Source: Ypsolopha sequella (taxonomy: Eukaryota > Arthropoda > Insecta > Lepidoptera > Ypsolophidae). From it: a DNA stretch of 64,000 nucleotides. Shown in pieces: positions 20,346 through 30,996 of this stretch (its first letter is position 1; every line of letters starts with the position of its first letter). Below the pieces are notes generated by a model that was not told the DNA's origin, made no database searches, and saw only the letters and a program-made list of their open reading frames with translations. Made by a program: the position numbers and the translations under genes. Where the stretch lies: positions 11,922,001 through 11,986,000 of the forward strand of contig OW204000.1 in NCBI GenBank assembly GCA_934047225.1, read 5' to 3'.

Positions 20346-22070
20346 AAAGTATAATGATTCCGGCAATAAAGGAAGCTTGATTTAGAAGTGTAACAAGCAG
20401 TCCTAGTAGATTAAAATAAGTAGTTGTCAACTTAATCAAGTCTGATTGTTATCGTGACAACCTCAGCTTTGTACATATTTGATATTGATAACTTTAATCA
20501 ATTGCTCTCGTGATTGTATTATGGTCACTTATATAATTTTTAAACGAGTAACTTGATAGATATTATTAGGTTATATTGTTAAATTGTCTTTTTTAAGGTA
20601 AAAAATTTAGGTTAAGCTATTTCTGATATCTTGATTTGAATAATGAAACGTGACATAATATTGATTGCCTTTTTTGTTTTACCTGTTGTTAGTCTGTATA
20701 CTCTCTGTACTTTTTCGTGTAAGCTTCAATGCTTACGAAATTCTCATAAAAACTTCCATGAGGGTATGATTTTCTAAAAACGCTGAGACACATTATTGTT
20801 ATTTTTAACCGACTTCAAAAAGGAGGCGGTTCTCAATTCGACTGTATGTTTTTTTTTTTTAGGGAAAAGAACCAATTTTCATGGTTTCACAGTAAAAAAA
20901 ATCCTATTCAAAATTTCATTCCCTATTTTATTCTCTAGCTAGGGGATGAATCCTGAACTATATTTTTTTTTTTTTCTAACCGGAAGGCTTGACACCACTT
21001 TTTATGGTTTTTACTTCAAAACTAACGAAATTTCCGCACAAACGTTCGTCCCCTATTTTACCTAATTAGACGACGATTTTTCAAAAACGCTAAAACACGT
21101 CTTTAAACTCTTGGTTTTTAACTAAAAAACATAAAATATTTTTTCATGGTTTTAACTATGAAACTTATTTCCCATTCAAGCTTTCATACCTTATTTTACC
21201 CCTTAAAATATTTTCTTAGGCGGTTTGGGCTGTACGTTGTCTGTCAGTCAGTCACACAGGACCATTGTCATTTTATATATACTATCATAGAATTTCTCAA
21301 ACTGCCACCAAGTTAGGTCAAAGAGTGAGTAGGTACTATACTAGTAGATAAAGTAGAAGCGACACGATACTGCTTTTAGCGGGAACAAACATTACTTTAC
21401 CGGCATCCGGCGTGTTGACCTCATCGGTGTTTGTTACACGTCTGCCACATTAGTCATTGCCCTTACAAAATACTGTTGTTATGTTAATATCATCATGCTG
21501 ACATTTTGTTTTCGCTGAAAATAAAAACTTAGCACATAATGAATGGTTTCATGTACAGGGTGTTTGGGACTTCGATGTAAATATTTTCAGGGATTATAAT
21601 GGAAGTGATTTTGAAAATTTTTGACTGAATTTACTGTATTGCAAATTTTTTTAGTTTTAAAACTTTACAAATTACTCGTTTTTTTATACAAGGAACTGTA
21701 ACTTTATTTATCTTAAAAGTATTAGAAACTATTGAAAATTAAAAACCTCGCGTTACGTGATTTGTTCGCATTGTTTTAACTTAATTGAATATCATTTCCT
21801 TTTTACCATTTTTTTCTTTTGTTTTAGAATATCTATTTATAGAGCGTACCTGAAATATTCCTGAGATTTATTATTATGTGATCCTTGTAGTGAAAGTCGT
21901 TATTTTCGAAGGAATTTAATAGAAAATACCTTACACTACGCGGGTGAAGCAGGTAAAAAGGAAATGTGGAAATTTTATTGAACTCTTCATATTAAGGAGG
22001 TTTTTATTATAACCATGCTCAATAAACCTTAAAACATTGCAGATACAATTATTTGACTTACACTAGTACG
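20346..22070. other. Non-coding stretch with repeat fragments
   Basis: At about 20808-20850 CCGACTTCAAAAAGGAGGCG is the start of another repeat I associate with Lepidoptera. AT-rich text with several poly-T runs follows to about 21300. TACAGGGTGTTTGGGACTTC at about 21555 is a repeat-like end. No gene seen. Confidence 0.45.
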
Positions 22071-22339
22071 TATACAACGTGTAACAGAAAGGTGTAACCA
22101 TATTTGAAGAGGTTATTCAGTCAATGGTATAGAACAACTTTTACTATAGAGCCAACCCCGAAATCTCAAAAAAAAATCTGCCCTTCCATACATTTTGGGC
22201 GAGCGGCATTGCATTTTTCCACGAAACCACAAAAAAAAATTTTGGGGTACAGGTTTTGTTCCATAGTAAAAATTGTTCTATACCATTGACTGAATAAGCT
22301 CTTCAAATATGGTAAGACCTTTCTGTTACACGTTGTATA
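22071..22339. mobile_element. Foldback MITE
   Basis: The termini TATACAACGTGTAACAGAAA GGT are inverted copies. The match continues inward through ATATTTGAAGAG, ATTCAGTCAATGGTATAGAA and ACTATAG, giving arms of about 80 bp around a loop of about 100 bp. The 61-codon frame across it has no domain. Confidence 0.85.
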
Positions 22340-22849
22340 TAAGTAATTTTTTTTAAAGACAGGTACTTACTTACTATCAAAGAAAAATCTACATTTCCAC
22401 TTTCGACAGTAAATCATTGGTAATAAGAGTCAAAAGTGGGTCAACTGCAATTTCTTTAATGAAACATAAACGCATGATTCTATGTATTTCCCTAAAGTTC
22501 CTCTTTACCCTGGTTTAGAGTCTATTGTGTTCTGATCGTTAGTCGACCCACGCTCGAACTTCTTTATTAACTCAGTTCCCTAACTCAATTTTACCGTCCT
22601 TCGATGGATCCTTTCCAATGACGAGAGAAAAGACGCATTTGTAACGTGCTAGGAAAGGCTGCCGTTAGTCCCGATAAATCGATCCAGTAAACAAAATCTA
22701 TCGTCATATGAACTGCGTCATAGCGCACTAAAATCTACAGTGCGTCTGAATTAAGGCTATATGTAAAAGTTTTGGCGTCCCTTTTACTCCATATGCGAAA
22801 AAATCCTCAGTGCGAGAGGGATGGATTCGAGGAAAAGTAGCAAAAGGTC
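22340..22849. other. Non-coding gap
   Basis: No gene or RNA seen. The end at about 22805-22850 (GTGCGAGAGGGATGGATTCG) resembles 47746-47770 and may belong to the same family as the repeat that follows. Confidence 0.45.
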
Positions 22850-22851
22850 AG

Positions 22852-23395
22852 TTTTTATTAATATAAAATATACTAAAGTTGATATCAAAATTTTGTTTGA
22901 CAAAATCTTTAGTACAAACTTTAGTACACTTTATATTAATAAAAAACTGACTTTTTGCTAGTCTTAGATACCGTTAAAACCTATCTAATAAAATATAGTT
23001 GCAGTCCATATGTCATTCGACATTGCCAAACCAGGAGAATTGGTGTCGAGAAAGACCTAATGAATATTTGTAATAGCAACTTTAGTACATTTTATATTAA
23101 CAAAAAACTGACTTTTTGCTAGTCTTAGATACCGTTAAAACCCATCTAATAAAATATAGTTGCAGTCCATATGTCATTCGACATTGTCGAACCGGGAGAA
23201 TCGGTGTCGAGAAAGACCTAATGAATATTTGTAATAGCAACTTTAGTACATTTTATATTAACAAAAAACTGACTCTTTGCTAGTCTTAGATACCGTTAAA
23301 ACCCATCTAATAAAATATAGTTGCAGTCCATATGTCATTCGACATTATCGAACCGGGAGAATTGGTGGCGAGAAAGACCTAATGAATATTTGTAT
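22852..23395. repeat. Three 161-bp tandem repeats preceded by an inverted arm
   Basis: The unit starting AACTTTAGTACATTTTATAT occurs at 22917, 23078 and 23239, a period of exactly 161 bp. Copies two and three are nearly identical. The segment 22852-22890 is an inverted copy of the first 35-40 bp of the unit, forming a hairpin with the first copy. The unit includes CATATGTCATTCGACATT and GTCGAGAAAGACCTAATGAA. No coding frame. Confidence 0.92.
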
Positions 23396-24464
23396 CGAGC
23401 CGAATTTCGCCAATCGCGTTTCTGTTTTAGCGGATCCCTAGAAAAAGATTACGAAAATGATATATAATTTTATCAAAAGTGCCGATTCTTTTTCCGTAGA
23501 TCGCACCCGCTGATAACTTTACTGACAGTCCTATTTTTAATTGAGACGCATAGATTTTATTTATTTATTTATTTAGTTTTATTAGGGACACCAACAGCAA
23601 TACATTAAACTTAAACAACATTAACAAAAAATACAAGAAATAAAGCCAATAACAGATATCCACAATACTACATTAACGAAAGTACATAGAACTATTTAAC
23701 TTGACACTGAAATATATAATTGAAAAAGACAAAGATAAAATGACACAGACTAATAATTAGCATTGTTATTATTTTTATTAACATGAATACTAAAAGAAGT
23801 GCACAAAAGTGCGCGTGTGTGAGAGGAGGTAGCACGATAAGATAAGACGCAGGTGTAGCCCCAGCATAGTGGAAGTTTAGCGCCCTTTTAGAGTTTTTGT
23901 GCGCGGGTTTTGGAGGGGTGTCGTTTATCGCTCAGTCATCTCTGCTTTTGGCAGACGGTGGTAGTTGGTGACCAAGAATTTACAAATTCGCAAATAACCG
24001 ATACTGTCGGCAAGTCATGAAAGCAATCTTAGTATAAGTTCGGGTTCCACCAGGCCATATGCTTTTGGAAAAGTTTTCAATTTTCGATAAAAATTTAAGA
24101 AACCAAACACCAAAACATTTCTAAAAGTACTACTTATGTAATTAATCCTAATTATTTAATTATGGGTATGCATAAAAGCATTTCAGTAATATAATTTTCT
24201 TTACGTCCTGTCTTTTATCCAATATCCGATATGTCCCATTCCAGACCAGTTCTTGCTAGTGATTGCTTCCGAACCGCTCTGAGGAAAATATTTTTGATGC
24301 ATGTTGCTTTGAAGTTTTTGAAAACCTAAAGATAAAAAACATGACTAAACATTTTCTCGACGGCGACAAAAATAATATACAAACTTTTACATTTTATAGA
24401 CAGGCATTCAATTTAACATCGTCTATAGACAGATAAATAGGGTTTTTCCGGGTGTATACTACAA
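23396..24464. other. Non-coding stretch
   Basis: A TTTA microsatellite at about 23556-23576 is followed by AT-rich sequence (ATTAGGGACACCAACAGCAA) resembling the 3' end of a LINE on the minus strand. The rest, to 24464, shows no gene. Confidence 0.45.
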
Positions 24465-24883
24465 GTATACAGGTTGCTTGGTAATTCGACCTATTCCTTG
24501 AAAGAGGTTATACTAGAGATCATTTCCAACGAATTAAGTCCTATCAACTCGAAAATGAATGGTCTCCGAGTTACGAAGGTTTTTATATTATTTTTCAAAC
24601 TTTTAGACTATAGGTATTTACCAAAAATAAATAACTTAAAAATAACTATTCTTCTCTCAGCACTTATTTATTATATTTCTGATCAATGATAGATTTATAA
24701 AAAAAATACGTGCCCTGAATTCCCATAATCTCAGAATTAAAAGGTCTTAAGCCTATTTTATTTTGTAATTTTTGAAATATCGACGTGTTTTACTTGAAAA
24801 AATATATAATTTTCGACTCCTAGTTGATAGGCATTATTTGTTGGAAACGATCCCTAGGTCGAATTACCAAGCACTCTGTATAC
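24465..24883. mobile_element. MITE, longer relative of the 12.84-kb foldback
   Basis: The ends are inverted: GTATACAGGTTGCTTGGTAA TTCGACCTA at the left against TAGGTCGAATTACCAAGCAC TCTGTATAC at the right. Further matches run inward (GATCATTTCCAAC...CCTATCAACTC). The 71-codon frame inside has no recognisable domain. Confidence 0.85.
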
Positions 24884-25440
24884 ACAGGATTTAAAGAACT
24901 TTTGTTTCTTCTAATATGTCTTGAGAGCCGCCATCCTACATATATGATATATATGACAACGTATACATATGACAACAAACAACGTTCAGTTTTTTTTAAA
25001 TAGGTTAAACGTCAGTTGTTCGGTACAAAGTGCACAAATTAACTTTGTGTTTCTTGTTAAGAAGTTAAAAGTGAAAAAGATATTGGTCTGTTGCAATTCA
25101 AATTCAGTATAAGTTAGGTTTATAAATCAATAGTTCGAAATAAAATGCACAATTTGTGACGATTTTGTGCAAACAAGCTTAAAATGCTGTTGTAAGTTTG
25201 TTTCGACGAAATCATAGCTAATTGTTCATAAAATTTCAAGCTGTTCATTTATAAACCTAACTCATACTGAGCTATTGCGTGAATTCCCTTTTTGAATTCT
25301 TAATAAGAAAAACAAAGTTAATTTGTGCACTTTGTACCAAGCGACTAACGTTTAACCTTGAAGGATAACCGTGCACACAACGTGCACAAGTTATACTAGA
25401 ATAATATTTGTGTTATTGTCGTAAATACATGTATTATACT
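24884..25440. other. Non-coding gap with a weak inverted pair
   Basis: Around 25005-25075 and 25300-25360 GGTTAAACGTCAGTTG, GTACAAAGTGCACAAATTAA and CTTTGTGTTTCTT recur in inverted orientation (AATTTGTGCACTTTGTACCA, AGCGACTAACGTTTAACCTT). This suggests a foldback element of about 350 bp (25003-25362). No coding frame. Confidence 0.6.
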
Positions 25441-25640
25441 AAAAGGTGTTACCCGCTAAAACCCCCGCATAACTGCGGGGGCGCAGACAGCGGCGTCACT
25501 GGTACGAGGCTCACCAGCCCGCCTGCCCAGCGTGTGTGAGCATGGGCATTTCTTCTAGGATGACCGCCAAGAGTGGAGAAATATTGCAATTTGGCCTATG
25601 TCCAGCAGTGTATGAACCAGGCTGATGGATTGGTGGATGT
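25441..25640 (+). repeat. 3' tail of a LINE/SINE, second copy
   Basis: Shares AGCCCGCCTGCCCAGCGTGT, GGATGACCGCCAAGAGTGG and the end CCTATGTCCAGCAGTGTATG AACCAGGCTGATGG with the copy at 3953-4258. Confidence 0.7.
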
Positions 25641-25702
25641 ATATACTTTATTTATGATAAAACTGGAAATGTTTACTCTGATTCCTATAACATATGAGTA
25701 CA

Positions 25703-25750
25703 TATACAAGGTGACTTTTTGATCATCGTCCAAATTCATACTGGTGGCTT
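25703..25750 (+). repeat. Left arm of a 48-bp perfect inverted repeat flanking a LINE
   Basis: TATACAAGGTGACTTTTTGA through GGTGGCTT is repeated base for base, inverted, at 29060-29107. A diverged relative lies at about 38595-38650. Confidence 0.95.
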
Positions 25751-25756
25751 GGTAAG

Positions 25757-28700
25757 TGATCAGTAATAATAATAATAATAATAATAATGTTTATTTCATA
25801 ACTTCTTAAACTAATATAGAACAAGGTTGAGACCACCTATTAAGTATAAGAATACCTGTACCAGGTGGTCTCGCTCTTTATAGCAAACAATTCATTAACT
25901 TATCAGTTAGAATAAACTTTTAAAACTATAAACTAATAAAGTTAAGGACAGACATGTCCTAAATTTAACAATTTGTGTTTGAGAGAGAGTGTATATGAGT
26001 TGAGTGTGTGAGTGTATGTGTTGTGTGTGTAAATGCGGAAGAGGGTACGGGAGTAAGTATAGATATATAATTTTATTAGCTAATTCGCTGCAATAAATCC
26101 TCTATTTGGTCATAGCTAAGTGTCTTAATCCATGCAGTTATTGTTTTTTTAATTTCGTTTGCAATCTTAGGGTATATATTTAGTAGTGTGTTAAGTTGGT
26201 CATATAAGTACGCTGTTTGAGAATCATATTGATGTCTAGCAAACTCAGTGTTATTTGAGCGTTTCGGGGCTACGGAGTGAACTCGTCTTCTGGTTAGAAT
26301 AGAGGGGTCAAAATTAACTCTTTTGTGCATTCTTAGAATAGTGTGAAGAACATATAATCCTCGTACTGTTAGTACATCACTAATTGAGTATAGCATGTTA
26401 GTAGAAAATTTGTAGGTTTTAAAATGCATTACTTTTAACAGGAAACGCTGAGCCCTTTCCACCTCAATAAACTTTGTCTTGCAAGCCCCACCCCAAATAG
26501 GTATACAGTATGTAATAATTGACTGGGCCAACGCAAAATATATTCTTGTTAGCAGGCCAACCGAAGCCACATGTCTTAACGTTTTAAAAATCCAAGTCAA
26601 TTTCCTGATTCTGTTACTCACTAATTCGATATGAGAGTGCCATGAAAGTCGCTGGTCTATCATAACTCCTAAATACTTTGTAGCCGCTACTTTGTTAATA
26701 CTGGGACACGTGCAATTGTCATATATGAGGTTTTCACATGTATGGACTTTTACATTAAATTCAATATCTGGTTGAGAGTTGTTGTAAATAGAGAAACAGA
26801 TATAGTTTGTCTTATTGGTGTTTAATGTTAAGAGGTTTGTCTCTAGCCAGAATGCCACCTTAGCTAAACCCAACTCAGTGGCCTCCTGAACATCCCTCCA
26901 TGATGACCCTGAGAAAACCAATGCTGTGTCGTCTGCATATGAGAAGATACGCCCTTTTTCCAGTACGAGGTTGCATAAGTCATTTATGTACACCAGAAAC
27001 AAGGTCGGTCCCAGAACGCTACCCTGTGGAACGCCATAGCTGATGTCAGAACTGCTACTAATGTTCTTTCCTATCTTAACTTTTTGCTTTCTATCCTTAA
27101 GATAGTCCTTAAGAAGCTCGAGAGGTTTTCCTCTAATGCCAATCCATTCCAGCTTACGCACAAGAATGGGGACAGAAACGGTGTCAAAAGCCTTTTTAAG
27201 ATCAATGAACACAGACAAGCATTTCTGTTTATTATCAAGTTTATCAACAAGCAGCGAGCTAAGGGCTGCTACAGCATCTTCCGTCGATCGACCATGTCTA
27301 AACCCATATTGGGATTCTGAAATTATGTTATATTTATCTAGGTATTTAAGTAGTCTGCTGTTAATTACTTTTTCTAAAATTTTTGATAGAACTGGTAATA
27401 CTGATACAGGTCTGTAATCATTGACGTCGCTTCTGTCACCACTCTTGAAAACTGGTGTAATAATAGCTTGTTTCAAGAGAGTTGGGAAAATACCTTCAGC
27501 AAAACACCGATTCGCTAAGTGACATATGACAGGGACGACCTCATCACTGGCGTACTTGAGAAAACTGGTTGGGATATTATCCCACCCTGGAGCGCTATCA
27601 GATTTAAGATTCAAGAGTATTGAATGAACCTCATCGAGACAGGTGTCCAAAAGAGCAAAAGATGAGTTTTGCGACAGACCCATATCAAAGCGACTAAATT
27701 CTGATGGTGATTCTGTCAATCCTGTCAGTTTCTCTGCAAGAGTCTTTCCTATATTTGCGAAAAATTCATTTACAGAATTAACAGATTCATCAGCAGAGTG
27801 CATAGCATTAAGGAGTTTGGTATTATCAGTCTTGCTTGGTGACAGATTTGTTATAGTTTTAATATTTTTCCAAAGAGATTTTGAGTTTTTCGTTGATTTT
27901 GCCAGTTGTTCACTCTCATATCGCCTTTTTAGTCTTTTGATTAGGGCGTTGCAATAATTCCGGTATCGTTTGTAGGTGATTTCTTTTATTGTATTATGTG
28001 GATCTGCTCTTAAGTTTTTTTGCATTTTATTTCTGTTTGAAATGCACCGTAGAATTCCAACAGTTATCCAAGGCTTTAAGATGCGTTTACTTTTTGGGAT
28101 TGTCACTAACCTAGTATTTTCTTCTAATGACTCTGTGACTCTGTGAATGAATTCATTTAGTATATTATTCGGATCATCAATAGAAAGCAAACTAGATAAG
28201 TTTTTTTCACTAAGACTAACTAGCGCCTTGGTGAAGTCCACAGTAGATTTTGTTTTTAATTTTGGTTGTTTACGTCTAATGTTTTTTAACTGTAGTAGTA
28301 TGAAAGAGTGATCTGTTATTGTAGTATTTAGAACCGCTATATGTGCAGTAACTTTTAACCTGTCAAGTTTTAAGATAAAGTGATCTAGACAGTTACCTTC
28401 CCTAGTTGGAATTAAATGTCCTGGTAGCAATCCATATAAAGATAACATATTTAAATAATTGATTCTGTTACTACGCTCATACGACCTTTCGAAAATTTTA
28501 GGTATAATATTTATGTTGATATCACCAGTTATAATTATATTTTTACAACTTTTTATTGTGCTCAAATGTTTGCTAAGAGAATTAATTAATAAATCTGCGT
28601 TGGTATTCGAGGGTGAGCGGTAAATACTTAAAACTATATTATTGTCGATTTCAATTTGTATACACGAAGCGTGTGTTAATATTATTTCCTTTGTGTTAGC

Positions 28701-28895
28701 TGATATAGGTTTTTTAATATAAGATACTACTCCATCGTTTTGGTTCAGGTGATTGGTAGTTGCAAAAGCCGTATACGCGTCTAAGTAAGGTGTAGGTTTG
28801 TGGGAACAAAGTCGACATTCAGTAAGTACCATTATGTCAGGGGTAAAATTTAGGTGAGAGAGATTAATTTGCAAGTCATCAAAGTTACTGTAACA
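25757..28895 (-). mobile_element. 5'-truncated LINE (Jockey/CR1 group) with TAA-type tail
   Basis: The minus-strand element ends at a (TAA)n/(ATT)n microsatellite (25763-25789). Its 3' untranslated part runs to 26075. The open frame then reaches back to about 28895, where the endonuclease domain is cut at its N terminus, typical of incomplete target-primed reverse transcription. It sits between the two 48-bp inverted arms. I could not identify a target-site duplication. Confidence 0.88.
26076..28874 (-). CDS. LINE ORF2: endonuclease (N-terminally truncated) and reverse transcriptase
   Basis: 932 codons without interruption. The first 215 or so residues are the remaining part of an apurinic-type endonuclease: LNFTPDIMVLTE near the start, IIITGDININI, and TITDHSFILLQL with the catalytic Asp-His. 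The reverse transcriptase follows: VFIDLKKAFDTV near residue 560, GVPQGSVLGPTLFLVYINDL, and SYADDTALVFSG near 646. It ends in a long thumb region and has no RNase H. The first methionine of the track is a TTG; the frame continues a few codons upstream to a TGA in flanking sequence. The protein normally nicks DNA and copies its own RNA. Here the missing endonuclease N terminus should abolish nicking, although the polymerase residues look intact. Confidence 0.92.
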   Translation of the reverse strand: MQINLSHLNFTPDIMVLTECRLCSHKPTPYLDAYTAFATTNHLNQNDGVVSYIKKPISANTKEIILTHASCIQIEIDNNIVLSIYRSPSNTNADLLINSLSKHLSTIKSCKNIIITGDININIIPKIFERSYERSNRINYLNMLSLYGLLPGHLIPTREGNCLDHFILKLDRLKVTAHIAVLNTTITDHSFILLQLKNIRRKQPKLKTKSTVDFTKALVSLSEKNLSSLLSIDDPNNILNEFIHRVTESLEENTRLVTIPKSKRILKPWITVGILRCISNRNKMQKNLRADPHNTIKEITYKRYRNYCNALIKRLKRRYESEQLAKSTKNSKSLWKNIKTITNLSPSKTDNTKLLNAMHSADESVNSVNEFFANIGKTLAEKLTGLTESPSEFSRFDMGLSQNSSFALLDTCLDEVHSILLNLKSDSAPGWDNIPTSFLKYASDEVVPVICHLANRCFAEGIFPTLLKQAIITPVFKSGDRSDVNDYRPVSVLPVLSKILEKVINSRLLKYLDKYNIISESQYGFRHGRSTEDAVAALSSLLVDKLDNKQKCLSVFIDLKKAFDTVSVPILVRKLEWIGIRGKPLELLKDYLKDRKQKVKIGKNISSSSDISYGVPQGSVLGPTLFLVYINDLCNLVLEKGRIFSYADDTALVFSGSSWRDVQEATELGLAKVAFWLETNLLTLNTNKTNYICFSIYNNSQPDIEFNVKVHTCENLIYDNCTCPSINKVAATKYLGVMIDQRLSWHSHIELVSNRIRKLTWIFKTLRHVASVGLLTRIYFALAQSIITYCIPIWGGACKTKFIEVERAQRFLLKVMHFKTYKFSTNMLYSISDVLTVRGLYVLHTILRMHKRVNFDPSILTRRRVHSVAPKRSNNTEFARHQYDSQTAYLYDQLNTLLNIYPKIANEIKKTITAWIKTLSYDQIEDLLQRIS

Positions 28896-28904
28896 TCAAA
28901 GTTA

Positions 28905-29054
28905 GTATCCTGCATCAATAAATTTTTTTGTGAAATTCGTATAATGAAATTTCGACTCCCCATAGTAATTTACTCGGAACTGGAACTGGATTTATATGGG
29001 AAGCCGAAATTTCATTATACGAATTTCACAAAAAAAATTATTGATGCAGGATAC
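28905..29054. repeat. Palindrome next to the LINE 5' junction
   Basis: Arms 28905-28953 and about 29004-29054 are inverted copies (GTATCCTGCATCAATAAATT, GTGAAATTCGTATAATGAAA TTTCG) around a loop of about 50 bp. It adjoins the right 48-bp arm, so both may belong to one foldback element into which the LINE inserted. Confidence 0.88.
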
Positions 29055-29059
29055 TGGAT

Positions 29060-29107
29060 AAGCCACCAGTATGAATTTGGACGATGATCAAAAAGTCACC
29101 TTGTATA
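29060..29107 (-). repeat. Right arm of the 48-bp perfect inverted repeat
   Basis: Inverted identical copy of 25703-25750. Confidence 0.95.
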
Positions 29108-29811
29108 TAGATATACAGCCTGTTTGCTATAGTGGATCAACGTCACTGTATGTAAGCGAGACTTTGCTGAGTTTATTATATTATTTGAGCTACTGCGTTC
29201 CGCTAACGTGAAGTAATCTAATTTTCGGGAAAACTTGCTCGTGCTATCGTTTCTGAACGATACAATATCGAAAGCCTCTACTATCTAACTATAGTCTCTC
29301 AACTCCCTATTTTGTAATAATTTAAGGTCCCTGAAATATAACTATCGAAGAAAATATAGAATAAAAAAAATAATTATAATAATAATAAAAAAAAACTATA
29401 GTTGTTTTTGTTTGTATGGCACATTAATAAATCATAACTGTACACTACTCGTATGTTTATTTCGTTATATCGATGAAAAGTTAGTTAAATTTGCAAGGAG
29501 AAGTAGGCTATGCAAAATCCAGTGTTATATATTTTTCTTAGAAAAATTGGTTTTTACACCATTTATACGTAACAAAAATGAAAAAAATATAAATTGTTCC
29601 CAAAGATATGAGAAATTTTTTGACTATCTTAAAAAACATGATTTGAAACTTTCATATACTTAATGGAAAATATGTTTTTGATAAAGCTGCGAGAATTTCA
29701 TTTATTAGGTTTTATGTCTGTTATGTGGAATTATCATTACAAAACTTGATACGAATATTTTCGGAAAATTCACCATCTTTTAACCACAAGATATTTTAAA
29801 TATGGTATCCG
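29108..29811. other. AT-rich gap
   Basis: The frames here are short and AT-driven. An (AAT)n-like stretch lies at about 29366-29396. No gene or repeat family recognised. Confidence 0.5.
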
Positions 29812-30115
29812 TTTTTAGGGTTCCGTACCTCAAAATAAAAAAACAGAACCCTTATAGGATCACTTTGTTGTCTGTCTGTCTGTCACGATCGAACCTTTTG
29901 CTCGGGCCCTGTATAAGATATCAAGTTGAAACTGATACCTCCTACAGAAGTCTACGGCTCCATGGTTCTGTAAAAAAATCAAGCTTCTAACTCAACGCAA
30001 AAAAAAGTTATTGCACTTTACGTAATCCATTTCATACAAATTTGCTCACCATGAAAACCTATAGGGCACTTCCAGTTGACATGGAAACAGTGTTATAGCA
30101 CACACATCAGAAAAA
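29812..30115 (+). repeat. Lepidopteran-type interspersed repeat (GGGTTCCGTACC family)
   Basis: Begins TTTTTAGGGTTCCGTACCTC, contains ACAGAACCCTTATAGGATCA and the TCTGTCTGTC stretch, and ends around GGGCACTTCCAGTTGACATG. I recall this family as very abundant in Lepidoptera; its class is not settled here. Confidence 0.6.
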
Positions 30116-30399
30116 GTCTGAAAATTACAAATATTTATTCATTTAGGAAGTTAAATAGTCCAACTTAATTAGACCCTTTAAATACATAGAGTTTAATAGA
30201 TCGTGTCAAGTTAAGTTTGCAGTTACGCAAGGGCATTATTTACCGTGGATCCTATTTCCCCCGATTTCTTGAGAATTTCCTAAAATTCTTTTCAAGTTAC
30301 GTCATACAAGGAACTTACAGTTCAAATTTCAATGTTCAAAGTTAAAATTTCTTAGGTCCAGCCTACGAGTTGATAGATTAGTCAGTCAAGGTATTATTT

Positions 30400-30560
30400 T
30401 ATTAGGATTCCGTACCCAAAGGGCAAAGAGGTGTGACATTAATAGGGGTCTTATTAATATCACTCCTCTGTCCGTCTGTCTGCCTATCTGTTTGTCTATC
30501 TGTCTGTCTGTCCGTCCATATGTCACAGGTCTCTAGCTATATGACGGCAACTAAAAATTT
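30400..30560 (+). repeat. Repeat fragment with GTCTGTCT microsatellite
   Basis: ATTAGGATTCCGTACCCAAA followed by a run of GTCTGTCTGTC-like units (30468-30520) is another fragment of the GGGTTCCGTACC group. The 108-codon frame across it is repeat-derived and not a gene. Confidence 0.6.
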
Positions 30561-30774
30561 GCTGTTTTGTTATTTTATAGTGAGTAATTTTGAATTAATT
30601 TTGGGTGAGTACCGCTTTACCCTTGTAAAAACAGAATTAGATTTCCTCTCAAATAATCAATGTTCGCTGCAAATTCCTAACCATGAACCGATAACAGTAC
30701 AATTCTTACACAAACATCTTCAGATTGCGGTGGTATCCTTAAGGGAATCATTGAGTTAGCGGCCGCGGCCGCGA

Positions 30775-30890
30775 TAGGTACAGATCGTTCACAGTTATTT
30801 TACCTCTATGCTGATCGAAAATGTTTCTTAAGTATTGGACATAGAACAGCTGTCAGAGGTAAAATACCTGTGAACAGTCTGTATTTGAAA
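30775..30890. repeat. Hairpin beside a doubled NotI motif
   Basis: GTACAGATCGTTCACAG and ATTTTACCTCT (30778-30808) recur inverted at 30857-30887 (AGAGGTAAAATACCTGTGAA CAG). Immediately left is GCGGCCGCGGCCGC (about 30760-30773), unusual in this AT-rich window. Confidence 0.75.
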
Positions 30891-30996
30891 AAACTATAGC
30901 CGTCTTATTCCTGCTGCGCGGCGCACTTGCAAGCGAGTCGCCCCGCGCGCTTACCGCAACCTTATTCTGTGAGGCGTCCGTATTCTGGTAATGTAA

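Noticed and set aside
22917..23395. Regularly spaced repeats resembling a CRISPR array
   Set aside because: The 161-bp units are contiguous tandem repeats without variable spacers, in a eukaryotic transposon-rich context.
30433..30759. 108-codon frame with Cys/Val/Ser repeats
   Set aside because: The repetitive N-terminal part is a translated GTCTGTCT microsatellite in an interspersed repeat.
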